NCBI GenBank assembly: GCA_947561715.1
Contig: OX387199.1
Span: 12,653,001-12,717,000, forward strand
Direction: 5' to 3'
Length of the DNA stretch: 64,000 nt
Source: Ascidia mentula
Lineage: Eukaryota; Chordata; Ascidiacea; Phlebobranchia; Ascidiidae
Shown piece after piece: positions 39,163 through 52,140 of this stretch. The notes under the pieces were generated by a model that searched no databases, was not told where the DNA came from, and was given only the letters and a program-made list of their open reading frames with translations. Position 1 is the stretch's first letter; each line of letters opens with the position of its first letter. Both the position numbers and the translations under genes were made by a program.

Positions 39163-40683
39163 GTGGAAAACGCTGATACTCCAGTATTGCGTTTGCGGTT
39201 GCACAACGTATGTAACTATGCGCTTTCAGCACTTGTCCATTTTGCAGTATATGACTTTTCGATAAAAAATATTTTTTTTCAGTACAAGCTTTATTATACA
39301 GTGGAAAACGCTGACACTCCAGTACTGAGTTTGCGGTTGCACAACGTATGTAACTATGCGCTTTCAGCACTTGTCCATTTTGCAGTATATGACTTTTCGA
39401 TAAAAAATATTTTTTTTCAGTACAAGCTTTATTATACAGTGGACAACGCTGATACTCCAGTATTGCGTTTGCGGTTGCACAACGTATGTAACTATGCGCT
39501 TTCAGCACTTGTCCATTTTGCAGTATATGACTTTTCGATAAAAAATATTTTTTTTCAGTACAAGCTTTATTATACAGTGGAAAACGCTGATACTCCAGTA
39601 CTGAGTTTGCGGTTGCACAACGTATGTAACCATGCGATTTCAGCACTTGTCCATTTTGAAGTATACGACTTTTCGGTAAAAAATATATTTTATTCAGTAC
39701 AAGCTTTATTATACAGTGGAAAACGCTGATACTCCAGTATTGCGTTTGCGGTTGCACAACGTATGTAACTATGCGCTTTCAGCACTTGTCCATTTTGCAG
39801 TATATGACTTTTCGATAAAAAATATTTTTTTTCAGTACAAGCTTTATTATACAGTGGAAAACGCTGATACTCCAGTACTGAGTTTGCGGTTGCACAACGT
39901 ATGTAACCATGCGATTTCAGTACTTGTCCATTTTGCAGTATACGACTTTTCGGTAAAAAATATTTTTTTTCAGTACAAGCTTTATTATACAGTGGAAAAC
40001 GCTGATACTCCAGTACTAAGTTTGCGGTTGCACAACGTATGTAACTATGCGCTTTCAGCACTTGTCCATTTTGCAGTATATGACTTTTCGATAAAAAATA
40101 TTTTTTTTCAGTACAAGCTTTATTATACAGTGGAAAACGCTGATACTCCAGTACTGAGTTTGCGGTTGCACAACGTATGTAACCATGTGATTTCAGCACT
40201 TGTCCATTTTGCAGTATACGACTTTTCGGTAAAAAATATATTTTTTTCAGTACAAGCTTTATTATACAGTGGAAAACGATGATACTCCAGTTTTGCGTTT
40301 GCGGTTGCACAACGTATGTAACTATGCGCTTTCAGCACTTGTCCATTTTGCAGTATATGACTTTTCGATAAAAAAATTTTTTTTTCTGTACAAGCTTTAT
40401 TATACCGTGGAAAACGCTGATACTCCAGTACTGAGTTTGCGGTTGCACAACGTATGTAACTATGCGATTTCAGCACTTGTCCATTTTGCAGCATATGAAT
40501 TTTCGATAAAAAATATTTTTTTTCAGTACAAGCTTTATTATACAGTGGAAAACGCTGATACTCCAGTACTGAGTTTGCGGTTGCACAACGTATGTAACCA
40601 TGCGATTTCAGCACTTGTCCATTTTGAAGTATACGACTTTTCGGTAAAAAATATATTTTATTCAGTACAAGCTTTATTATACA
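39163..40683 (+). repeat. 11-monomer higher-order unit (1,521 bp), second copy
   Basis: Second tandem copy of 37642-39162. Differences are few: GTGGAAAACG at the start where copy one has GTGGACAACG, AAAAATATT near 40095 and CAGCATATGAA near 40489. The last five monomers also reappear at 42340-42894 as part of the following 16-mer family (offset 2,211 bp), so the 11-mer end was captured into the next higher-order unit. Confidence 0.86.
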
Positions 40684-42894
40684 GTGGAAAACGCTGATAC
40701 TCCAGTATTGCGTTTGCGGTTGCACAACGTATGTAACTATGCGCTTTCAGCACTTGTCCATTTTGCAGTATATGACTTTTCGATAAAAAATATTTTTTTT
40801 CAGTACAAGCTTTATTATACAGTGGAAAACGCTGATACTCCAGTACTGAGTTTGCGGTTGCACAACGTATGTAACTATGCGCTTTCAGCACTTGTCCATT
40901 TTGCAGTATATGACTTTTCGACAAAAAATATTTTTTTTCAGTACAAGCTTTGTTATACAGTGGAAAACGCTGATACTCCAGTTTTGCGTTTGCGGTTGCA
41001 CAACGTATGTAACTATGCGCTTTCAGCACTTGTCCATTTTGCAGTATATGACTTTTCGATAAAAAATATTTTTTTTCAGTACAAGCTTTATTATGCAGTG
41101 AAAAACGCTGATACTCCAGTATTGCGTTTGCGGTTGCACAACGTATGTAACTATGCGATTTCAGCACTTGTCCATTTTGCAGTATATGACTTTTCGATAA
41201 AAAATATTTTTTTTCAGTACAAGCTTTATTATACAGTGGAAAACGCTGATACTCCAGTATTGCGTTTGCGGTTGCACAACGTATGTAACTATGCGCTTTC
41301 AGCACTTGTCCATTTTGCAGTATATAACTTTTCGATAAAAAATATTTTTTTTCAGTACAAGCTTTATTATACAGTGGACAACGCTGATACTCCAGTATTG
41401 CGTTTGCGGTTGCACAACGTATGTAACTATGCGCTTGCAGCACTTGTCCATTTTGCAGTATATGACTTTTCGATAAAAAATATTTTTTTTCAGTACAAGC
41501 TTTATTATACAGTGGAAAACGCTGATACTCCAGTACTGAGTTTGCGGTTGCACAACGTATGTAACTATGCGCTTTCAGCACTTGTCCATTTTGCAGTATA
41601 TGACTTTTCGATAAAAAATATTTTTTTTCAGTACAAGCTTTATTATACAGTGGAAAACGCTGATACCCCAGTACTGAGTTTGCGGTTGCACAACGTATGT
41701 AACCATGCGATTTCAGCACTTGTCCATTTTGCAGTATATGACTTTTCGATAAAAAATATTTTTTTTCAGTACAAGCTTTATTATACAGTGGAAAACGCTG
41801 ATACTCCAGTACTGAGTTTGCGGTTGCACAACGTATGTAACTATGCGATTTCAGCACTTGTCCATTTTGCAGTATACGACTTTTCGGTAAAAAATATTTT
41901 ATTTCAGTACAAGCTTTATTATACAGTGGAAAACGCTGGTACTCCAGCATTGCTTTTGCGGTTGCACAACGTATGTAACTATGCGCTTTCAGCACTTGTC
42001 CATTTTGCAGTATATGACTTTTCGACAAAAAATAGTTTTTTTTCTGTACAAGCTTTATTATACAGTGGAAAAGGCTGATACTCCAGTATTGCGTTTGCGG
42101 TTGCACAACGTATGTAATTATGCGATTTCAGCACTTGTCCATTTTGCAGTATATGACTTTTCGATAAAAAATGTTTTTTTTCAGTACAAGCTTTATTATA
42201 GAGTGGAAAACGCTGATACTCCAGTAATGAGTTTGCGGTTGCACAACGTATGTAACTATGCGATTTCAGCACTTGTCCATCTTGCAGTATATGACTTTTC
42301 GATAAAAAATATTTTTTTTCATTACAAGCTTTATTATACAGTGGAAAACGCTGATACTCCAGTACTGAGTTTGCGGTTGCACAACGTATGTAACCATGTG
42401 ATTTCAGCACTTGTCCATTTTGCAGTATACGACTTTTCGGTAAAAAATATATTTTTTTCAGTACAAGCTTTATTATACAGTGGAAAACGATGATACTCCA
42501 GTTTTGCGTTTGCGGTTGCACAACGTATGTAACTATGCGCTTTCAGCACTTGTCCATTTTGCAGTATATGACTTTTCGATAAAAAAATTTTTTTTTCTGT
42601 ACAAGCTTTATTATACCGTGGAAAACGCTGATACTCCAGTACTGAGTTTGCGGTTGCACAACGTATGTAACTATGCGATTTCAGCACTTGTCCATTTTGC
42701 AGTATATGAATTTTCGATAAAAAATATTTTTTTTCAGTACAAGCTTTATTATACAGTGGAAAACGCTGATACTCCAGTACTGAGTTTCCGGTTGCACAAC
42801 GTATGTAACCATGCGATTTCAGCACTTGTCCATTTTGAAGTATACGACTTTTCGGTAAAAAATATATTTTATTCAGTACAAGCTTTATTATACA
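40684..42894 (+). repeat. 16-monomer higher-order unit (2,211 bp), first copy
   Basis: Compared with 42895 onward, this copy lacks one monomer near 41745: the GTATACGACTATTCGG to CTTTGTTATAC pair at 43945-44090 is represented by a single hybrid monomer. The offset therefore changes from 2,211 to 2,349 bp at that point. It ends with monomers matching 40130-40683, which restores the total length. Markers shared with later copies are TATGCAGTGAAAAACG near 41092 and GCGCTTGCAGC near 41433. Confidence 0.82.
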
Positions 42895-45105
42895 GTGGAA
42901 AACGCTGATACTCCAGTATTGCGTTTGCGGTTGCACAACGTATGTAACTATGCGCTTTCAGCACTTGTCCATTTTGCAGTATATGACTTTTCGATAAAAA
43001 ATATTTTTTTTCAGTACAAGCTTTATTATACAGTGGAAAACGCTGATACTCCAGTACTGAGTTTGCGGTTGCACAACGTATGTAACTATGCGCTTTCAGC
43101 ACTTGTCCATTTTGCAGTATATGACTTTTCGACAAAAAATATTTTTTTTCAGTACAAGCTTTGTTATACAGTGGAAAACGCTGATACTCCAGTTTTGCGT
43201 TTGCGGTTGCACAACGTATGTAACTATGCGATTTCAGCACTTGTCCATTTTGCAGTATATGACTTTTCGATAAAAAATATTTTTTTTCAGTACAAGCTTT
43301 ATTATGCAGTGAAAAACGCTGATACTCCAGTATTGCGTTTGCGGTTGCACAACGTATGTAACTATGCGATTTCAGCACTTGTCCATTTTGCAGTATATGA
43401 CTTTTCGATAAAAAATATTTTTTTTCAGTACAAGCTTTATTATACAGTGGAAAACGCTGATACTCCAGTATTGCGTTTGCGGTTGCACAACGTATGTAAC
43501 TATGCGCTTTCAGCACTTGTCCATTTTGCAGTATATAACTTTTCGATAAAAAATATTTTTTTTCAGTACAAGCTTTATTATACAGTGGACAACGCTGATA
43601 CTCCAGTATTGCGTTTGCGGTTGCACAACGTATGTAACTATGCGCTTGCAGCACTTGTCCATTTTGCAGTATATGACTTTTCGATAAAAAATATTTTTTT
43701 TCAGTACAAGCTTTATTATACAGTGGAAAACGCTGATACTCCAGTACTGAGTTTGCGGTTGCACAACGTATGTAACTATGCGCTTTCAGCACTTGTCCAT
43801 TTTGCAGTATATGACTTTTCGATAAAAAATATTTTTTTTCAGTACAAGCTTTATTATACAGTGGAAAACGCTGATACCCCAGTACTGAGTTTGCGGTTGC
43901 ACAACGTATGTAACCATGCGATTTCAGCACTTGTCCATTTTGCAGTATACGACTATTCGGTAAAAAATATTTTTTTTCAGTACAAGCTTTGTTATACAGT
44001 GGAAAACGCTGATACTCCAGTTTTGCGTTTGCGGTTGCACAACGTATGTAACTATGCGCTTTCAGCACTTGTCCATTTTGCAGTATATGACTTTTCGATA
44101 AAAAATATTTTTTTTCAGTACAAGCTTTATTATACAGTGGAAAACGCTGATACTCCAGTACTGAGTTTGCGGTTGCACAACGTATGTAACTATGCGATTT
44201 CAGCACTTGTCCATTTTGCAGTATACGACTTTTCGGTAAAAAATATTTTATTTCAGTACAAGCTTTATTATACAGTGGAAAACGCTGGTACTCCAGCATT
44301 GCTTTTGCGGTTGCACAACGTATGTAACTATGCGATTTCAGCACTTGTCCATTTTGCAGTATATGACTTTTCGACAAAAAATAGTTTTTTTTCTGTACAA
44401 GCTTTATTATACAGTGGAAAAGGCTGATACTCCAGTATTGCGTTTGCGGTTGCACAACGTATGTAATTATGCGATTTCAGCACTTGTCCATTTTGCAGTA
44501 TATGACTTTTCGATAAAAAATGTTTTTTTTCAGTACAAGCTTTATTATAGAGTGGAAAACGCTGATACTCCAGTAATGAGTTTGCGGTTGCACAACGTAT
44601 GTAACTATGCGATTTCAGCACTTGTCCATCTTGCAGTATATGACTTTTCGATAAAAAATATTTTTTTTCATTACAAGCTTTATTATACAGTGGAAAACGC
44701 TGGTACTCCAGTATTGCTTTTGCGGTTGCACAACGTATGTAACTATGCGATTTCAGCACTTGTCCATTTTGCAGTATATGACTTTTCGATAAAAAATATT
44801 TTTTTTCAGTACAAGCTTTATTATACAGTGGAAAACGCTGATACTCCAGTATTGAGTTTGCGGTTGCACAACGTATGTAACTATGCGATTTCAGCACTTG
44901 TCCATTTTGCAGTATATGACTTTTCGATAAAAAATATTTTTTTTCAGTACAAGCTTTATTATACAGTGGAAAACGCTGATACTCCAGTACTGAGTTTGCG
45001 GTTGCACAACGTATGTAACTATGCGCTTTCAGCACTTGTCCATTTTGCAGTATATGACTTTTCGATAAAAAATATTTTTTTTCAGTACAAGCTTTATTAT
45101 ACAGT
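42895..45105 (+). repeat. 16-monomer higher-order unit (about 2.2 kb), second copy
   Basis: Shares GACAAAAAATATT near 43131, TATGCAGTG near 43303, GTATATAACTTTTC near 43540 and GCGCTTGCAGC near 43644 with the first copy. At about 44330 it enters the CAAAAAATAG landmark monomer and then an AATGAG-type monomer with TATAGAGTGG near 44546. That change is also seen near 42198 and 46755, tying the three copies together. Confidence 0.8.
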
Positions 45106-46636
45106 GGAAAACGCTGATACTCCAGTATTGCGTTTGCGGTTGCACAACGTATGTAACTATGCGCTTTCAGCACTTGTCCATTTTGCAGTATATGACTTTT
45201 CGATAAAAAATATTTTTTTTCAGTACAAGCTTTATTATACAGTGGAAAACGCTGATACTCCAGTACTGAGTTTGCGGTTGCACAACGTATGTAACTATGC
45301 GCTTTCAGCACTTGTCCATTTTGCAGTATATGACTTTTCGACAAAAAATATTTTTTTTTAGTACAAGCTTTGTTATACAGTGGAAAACGCTGATACTCCA
45401 GTTTTGCGTTTGCGGTTGCACAACGTATGTAACTATGCGCTTTCAGCACTTGTCCATTTTGCAGTATATGACTTTTCGATAAAAAATATTTTTTTTCAGT
45501 ACAAGCTTTATTATGCAGTGGAAAACGCTGATACTCCAGTATTGCGTTTGCGGTTGCACAACGTATGTAACTATGCGATTTCAGCACTTGTCCATTTTGC
45601 AGTATATGACTTTTCGATAAAAAATATTTTTTTTCAGTACAAGCTTTATTATACAGTGGAAAACGCTGATACTCCAGTATTGCGTTTGCGGTTGCACAAC
45701 GTATGTAACTATGCGCTTTCAGCACTTGTCCATTTTGCAGTATATGACTTTTCGATAAAAAATATTTTTTTTCAGTACAAGCTTTATTATACAGTGGACA
45801 ACGCTGATACTCCAGTATTGCGTTTGCGGTTGCACAACGTATGTAACTATGCGCTTGCAGCACTTGTCCATTTTGCAGTATATGACTTTTCGATAAAAAA
45901 TATTTTTTTTCAGTACAAGCTTTATTATACAGTGGAAAACGCTGATACTCCAGTACTGAATTTGCGGTTGCACAACGTATGTAACTATGCGCTTTCAGCA
46001 CTTGTCCATTTTGCAGTATATGACTTTTCGATAAAAAATATTTTTTTTCAGTACAAGCTTTATTATACAGTGGAAAACGCTGATACCCCAGTACTGAGTT
46101 TGCGGTTGCACAACGTATGTAACCATGCGATTTCAGCACTTGTCCATTTTGCAGTATACGACTATTCGGTAAAAAATATTTTTTTTCAGTACAAGCTTTG
46201 TTATACAGTGGAAAACGCTGATACTCCAGTTTTGCGTTTGCGGTTGCACAACGTATGTAACTATGCGCTTTCAGCACTTGTCCATTTTGCAGTATATGAC
46301 TTTTCGATAAAAAATATTTTTTTTCAGTACAAGCTTTATTATACAGTGGAAAACGCTGATACTCCAGTACTGAGTTTGCGGTTGCACAACGTATGTAACT
46401 ATGCGATTTCAGCACTTGTCCATTTTGCAGTATACGACTTTTCGGTAAAAAATATTTTATTTCAGTACAAGCTTTATTATACAGTGGAAAACGCTGGTAC
46501 TCCAGCATTGCTTTTGCGGTTGCACAACGTATGTAACTATGCGATTTCAGCACTTGTCCATTTTGCAGTATATGACTTTTCGACAAAAAATAGTTTTTTT
46601 TCTGTACAAGCTTTATTATACAGTGGAAAAGGCTGA
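45106..46636 (+). repeat. 16-monomer higher-order unit, third copy (2,209-bp offset)
   Basis: Matches 42895-44427 at an offset of 2,209 bp (16 monomers plus 1). Private differences are a T-run ending in TAG near 45360, which closes the plus frame, TATGCAGTGGAAAACG near 45513 (GTGAAAAACG in the earlier copies), GTATATGAC near 45740 instead of GTATATAAC, and ACTGAATTTG near 45957. The unit ends in the CAAAAAATAG landmark monomer near 46590 and leads into the dimer block. Confidence 0.8.
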
Positions 46637-47041
46637 TACTCCAGTATTGCGTTTGCGGTTGCACAACGTACGTAATTATGCGATTTCAGCACTTGTCCAT
46701 TTTGCAGTATATGACTTTTCGATAAAAAATGTTTTTTTTCAGTACAAGCTTTATTATAGAGTGGAAAACGCTGATACTCCAGTAATAAGTTTGCGGTTGC
46801 ACAACGTATGTAACTATGCGATTTCAGCACTTGTCCATCTTGCAGTATATGACTTTTCGATAAAAAATATTTTTTTTCATTACAAGCTTTATTATACAGT
46901 GGAAAACGCTGGTACTCCAGTAGTGCTTTTGCGGTTGCACAACGTATGTAAATATGCGATTTCAGCACTTGTCCATTTTGCAGTATATGACTTTTCGATA
47001 AAAAATATTTTTTTTCAGTACAAGCTTTATTATACAGTGGA
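46637..47041 (+). repeat. Transition monomers before the dimer block
   Basis: Three monomers resembling the opening of several higher-order units (GGCTGATACTCC with TTGCGT, AATGAG-type, and GCTGGTACTCC-type) but with several private changes: CGTACGTAATT near 46667, AATAAGTTTG near 46785, AGTAGTGCTTTTG near 46920 and GTAAATATGCG near 46948. They are more diverged from the equivalents at 44428-44830 than most pairs here are. This suggests an older or less homogenised edge beside the young dimer block. Confidence 0.65.
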
Positions 47042-50000
47042 AAACGCTGATACTCCAGTATTGCGTTTGCGGTTGCACAACGTATGTAACTATGCGATTT
47101 CAGCACTTGTCCATTTTGCAGTATATGACTTTTCGATAAAAAATATTTTTTTTCAGTACAAGCTTTATTATACAGTGGAAAACGCTGATACTCCAGTACT
47201 GAGTTTGCGGTTGCACAAAGTATGTAACCATGCGATTTCAGCACTTGTCCATTTTGCAGTATATGACTCTTCGATAAAAAATATTTTTTTTCAGTACAAG
47301 CTTTATTATACAGTGGAAAACGCTGATACTCCAGTATTGCGTTTGCGGTTGCACAACGTATGTAACTATTCGATTTCAGCACTTGTCCATTTTGCAGTAT
47401 ATGACTTTTCGATAAAAAATATTTTTTTTCAGTACAAGCTTTATTATACAGTGGAAAACGCTGATACTCCAGTACTGAGTTTGCGGTTGCACAAAGTATG
47501 TAACCATGCGATTTCAGCACTTGTCCATTTTGCAGTATATGACTCTTCGATAAAAAATATTTTTTTTCAGTACAAGCTTTATTATACAGTGGAAAACGCT
47601 GATACTCCAGTATTGCGTTTGCGGTTGCACAACGTATGTAACTATGCGATTTCAGCACTTGTCCATTTTGCAGTATATGACTTTTCGATAAAAAATATTT
47701 TTTTTCAGTACAAGCTTTATTATACAGTGGAAAACGCTGATACTCCAGTACTGAGTTTGCGGTTGCACAAAGTATGTAACCATGCGATTTCAGCACTTGT
47801 CCATTTTGCAGTATATGACTTTTCGATAAAAAATATTTTTTTTCAGTACAAGCTTTATTATACAGTGGAAAACGCTGATACTCCAGTATTGCGTTTGCGG
47901 TTGCACAACGTATGTAACTATGCGATTTCAGCACTTGTCCATTTTGCAGTATATGACTTTTCGATAAAAAATATTTTTTTTCAGTACAAGCTTTATTATA
48001 CAGTGGAAAACGCTGATACTCCAGTACTGAGTTTGCGGTTGCACAAAGTATGTAACCATGCGATTTCAGCACTTGTCCATCTTGCAGTATATGACTTTTC
48101 GATAAAAAATATTTTTTTTCAGTACAAGCTTTATTATACAGTGGAAAACGCTGATACTCCAGTATTGCGTTTGCGGTTGCACAACGTATGTAACTATGCG
48201 ATTTCAGCACTTGTCCATTTTGCAGTATATGACTTTTCGATAAAAAATATTTTTTTTCAGTACAAGCTTTATTATACAGTGGAAAACGCTGATACTCCAG
48301 TACTGAGTTTGCGGTTGCACAAAGTATGTAACCATGCGATTTCAGCACTTGTCCATTTTGCAGTATATAACTTTTCGATAAAAAATATTTTTTTTCAGTA
48401 CAAGCTTTATTATACAGTGGAAAACGCTGATACTCCAGTATTGCGTTTGCGGTTGCACAACGTATGTAACTATGCGCTTTCAGCACTTGTCCATTTTGCA
48501 GTATATGACTTTTCGATAAAAAATATTTTTTTTCAGTACAAGCTTTATTATACAGTGGAAAACGCTGATACTCCAGTACTGAGTTTGCGGTTGCACAACG
48601 TATGTAACCATGCGATTTCAGCACTTGTCCATCTTGCAGTATATGACTTTTCGATAAAAAATATTTTTTTTCAGTACAAGCTTTATTATACAGTGGAAAA
48701 CGCTGATACTCCAGTATTGCGTTTGCGGTTGCACAACGTATGTAACTATGCGATTTCAGCACTTGTCCATTTTGCAGTATATGACTTTTCGATAAAAAAT
48801 ATTTTTTTTCAGTACAAGCTTTATTATACAGTGGAAAACGCTGATACTCCAGTACTGAGTTTGCGGTTGCACAAAGTATGTAACCATGCGATTTCAGCAC
48901 TTGTCCATTTTGCAGTATATGACTCTTCGATAAAAAATATTTTTTTTCAGTACAAGCTTTATTATACAGTGGAAAACGCTGATACTCCAGTATTGCGTTT
49001 GCGGTTGCACAACGTATGTAACTATGCGATTTCAGCACTTGTCCATTTTGCAGTATATGACTTTTCGATAAAAAATATTTTTTTTCAGTACAAGCTTTAT
49101 TATACAGTGGAAAACGCTGATACTCCAGTACTGAGTTTGCGGTTGCACAAAGTATGTAACCATGCGATTTCAGCACTTGTCCATTTTGCAGTATATGACT
49201 TTTCGATAAAAAATATTTTTTTTCAGTACAAGCTTTATTATACAGTGGAAAACGCTGATACTCCAGTATTGCGTTTGCGGTTGCACAACGTATGTAACTA
49301 TGCGATTTCAGCACTTGTCCATTTTGCAGTATATGACTTTTCGATAAAAAATATTTTTTTTCAGTACAAGCTTTATTATACAGTGGAAAACGCTGATACT
49401 CCAGTACTGAGTTTGCGGTTGCACAAAGTATGTAACCATGCGATTTCAGCACTTGTCCATTTAGCAGTATATGACTTTTCGATAAAAAATATTTTTTTTC
49501 AGTACAAGCTTTATTATACAGTGGAAAACGCTGATACTCCAGTATTGCGTTTGCGGTTGCACAACGTATGTAACTATGCGATTTCAGCACTTGTCCATTT
49601 TGCAGTATATGACTTTTCGATAAAAAATATTTTTTTTCAGTACAAGCTTTATTATACAGTGGAAAACGCTGATACTCCAGTACTGAGTTTGCGGTTGCAC
49701 AAAGTATGTAACCATGCGATTTCAGCACTTGTCCATCTTGCAGTATATGACTTTTCGATAAAAAATATTTTTTTTCAGTACAAGCTTTATTATACAGTGG
49801 AAAACGCTGATACTCCAGTATTGCGTTTGCGGTTGCACAACGTATGTAACTATGCGATTTCAGCACTTGTCCATTTTGCAGTATATGACTTTTCGATAAA
49901 AAATATTTTTTTTCAGTACAAGCTTTATTATACAGTGGAAAACGCTGATACTCCAGTACTGAGTTTGCGGTTGCACAAAGTATGTAACCATGCGATTTCA

Positions 50001-50353
50001 GCACTTGTCCATTTTGCAGTATATAACTTTTCGATAAAAAATATTTTTTTTCAGTACAAGCTTTATTATACAGTGGAAAACGCTGATACTCCAGTATTGC
50101 GTTTGCGGTTGCACAACGTATGTAACTATGCGCTTTCAGCACTTGTCCATTTTGCAGTATATGACTTTTCGATAAAAAATATTTTTTTTCAGTACAAGCT
50201 TTATTATACAGTGGAAAACGCTGATCCTCCAGTACTGAGTTTGCGGTTGCACAACGTATGTAACCATGCGATTTCAGCACTTGTCCATTTTGCAGTATAT
50301 GACTTTTCGATAAAAAATATTTTTTTTCAGTACAAGCTTTATTTACAGTGGAA
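47042..50353 (+). repeat. Twelve 276-bp dimers (two-monomer higher-order repeat)
   Basis: Two monomer types alternate strictly: a TTGCGT type with CACAACG and TAACTATGCG, then an ACTGAG type with CACAAAG and TAACCATGCG. Twelve pairs fit 3,312 bp. Dimers carry marks (GACTCTTCG, CCATCTTGCAG, GTATATAACTT), and these marks repeat with a 1,656-bp spacing (6 dimers), for example 48361 and 50017. CACAAAG, the defining change, occurs only here and in 51.2-51.8 kb. No 139-bp monomer occurs in the block, so frames of over 1,270 codons stay open on both strands. Confidence 0.92.
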
Positions 50354-52140
50354 AACGCTGATACTCCAGTACTGAGTTTGCGGTTGCACAACGTATGTAA
50401 CCATGCGATTTCAGCACTTGTCCATTTTGCAGTATATGACTTTTCGATAAAAAATATTTTTTTTCAGTACAAGCTTTATTATACATTGAAAAACGCTGAT
50501 ACTCCAGTACTGAGTTTGCGGTTGCACAACGTATGTAACCATGCGATTTCAGCACTTGTCCATTTTGCAGTATACGACTTTTCGGTAAAAAATATTTTTT
50601 TTCAGTACAAGCTTTATTATACAGTGGAAAACGCTGATACTCCAGTTTTGCGTTTGCGGTTGCACAACGTATGTAACTATGCGCTTTCAGCACTTGTCCA
50701 TTTTGCAGTATATGACTTTTCGATAAAAAATACTTTTTTTCAGTACAAGCTTTATTATACAGTGGAAAACGATGATATTCCAGTACTGAGTTTGCGGTTG
50801 CACAACGTATGTAACTATGCGCTTTCAGCACTTGTCCATTTTGCAGTATATGACTTTTCGATAAAAAATATTTTTTTTCAGTACAAGCTTTATTATACAG
50901 TGGAAAACGCCGATACCCCAGTACTGAGTTTGCGGTTGCACAACGTATGTAACCATGCGATTTCAGCACTTGTCCATTTTGCAGTACACGACTATTCGGT
51001 AAAAAATATTTTTTTTCAGTACAAGCTTTGTTATACAGTGGAAAACGCTGATACTCCAGTTTTGCGTTTGCGGTTGCACAACGTATGTAACTATGCGCTT
51101 TCAGCACTTGTCCATTTTGCAGTATATGACTTTTCGATAAAAAATATTTTTTTTCAGTACAAGCTTTATTATACAGTGGAAAACGCTGATACTCCAGTAC
51201 TGAGTTTGCGGTTGCACAAAGTATGTAACCATGCGATTTCAGCACTTGTCCATTTAGCAGTATATGACTTTTCGATAAAAAATATTTTTTTTCAGTACAA
51301 GCTTTATTATACAGTGGAAAACGCTGATACTCCAGTATTGCGTTTGCGGTTGCACAACGTATGTAACTATGCGATTTCAGCACTTGTCCATTTTGCAGTA
51401 TATGACTTTTCGATAAAAAATATTTTTTTTCAGTACAAGCTTTATTATACAGTGGAAAACGCTGATACTCCAGTACTGAGTTTGCGGTTGCACAAAGTAT
51501 GTAACCATGCGATTTCAGCACTTGTCCATCTTGCAGTATATGACTTTTCGATAAAAAATATTTTTTTTCAGTACAAGCTTTATTATACAGTGGAAAACGC
51601 TGATACTCCAGTATTGCGTTTGCGGTTGCACAACGTATGTAACTATGCGATTTCAGCACTTGTCCATTTTGCAGTATATGACTTTTCGATAAAAAATATT
51701 TTTTTTCAGTACAAGCTTTATTATACAGTGGAAAACGCTGATACTCCAGTACTGAGTTTGCGGTTGCACAAAGTATGTAACCATGCGATTTCAGCACTTG
51801 TCCATTTTGCAGTATATAACTTTTCGATAAAAAATATTTTTTTTCAGTACAAGCTTTATTATACAGTGGAAAACGCTGATACTCCAGTATTGCGTTTGCG
51901 GTTGCACAACGTATGTAACTATGCGCTTTCAGCACTTGTCCATTTTGCAGTATATGACTTTTCGATAAAAAATATTTTTTTTCAGTACAAGCTTTATTAT
52001 ACAGTGGAAAACGCTGATCCTCCAGTACTGAGTTTGCGGTTGCACAACGTATGTAACCATGCGATTTCAGCACTTGTCCATTTTGCAGTATATGACTATT
52101 CGATAAAAAATATTTTTTTTCAGTACAAGCTTTATTTACA
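49390..52140 (+). repeat. 13-monomer higher-order unit (1,793 bp), first copy and lead-in
   Basis: Positions 50348-52140 form one unit, and 49390-50347 is the tail of a preceding partial unit matching 51183-52140. The offset is 1,793 bp, i.e. 13 monomers minus one base. Both units carry the shortened junction TTTATTTACAG (near 50339 and 52132), GATCCTCC (50223 and 52017), CATTTAGCAG (49459 and 51252) and GTATATAACTT. The single-base loss at the junction is a rare mark that dates the duplication after that change. Confidence 0.85.

Larger units (their letters stand above)
46537..50391 (-). other. Long minus-strand open frame within the satellite (1,284 codons), not a gene
   Basis: The minus strand of the dimer block is open for 1,284 codons while the plus strand is open over almost the same DNA. 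The translated repeat is 46 residues and contains HILQNGQVLKSH, YIRCATAN and LEYQRFPLYNKACTEKKYF. There is no unique flank, signal or domain. Two frames open over the same bases cannot both be under protein selection in the ordinary way. The simplest reading is the absence of indels in a young, 138-bp-phased block. Confidence 0.9.

Noticed and set aside
46537-50391. Minus-strand membrane or coiled-coil protein in the dimer block
   Set aside because: The frame is open only because the block has no indels; the translated 46-residue unit is the reverse of the same satellite with no added signal.
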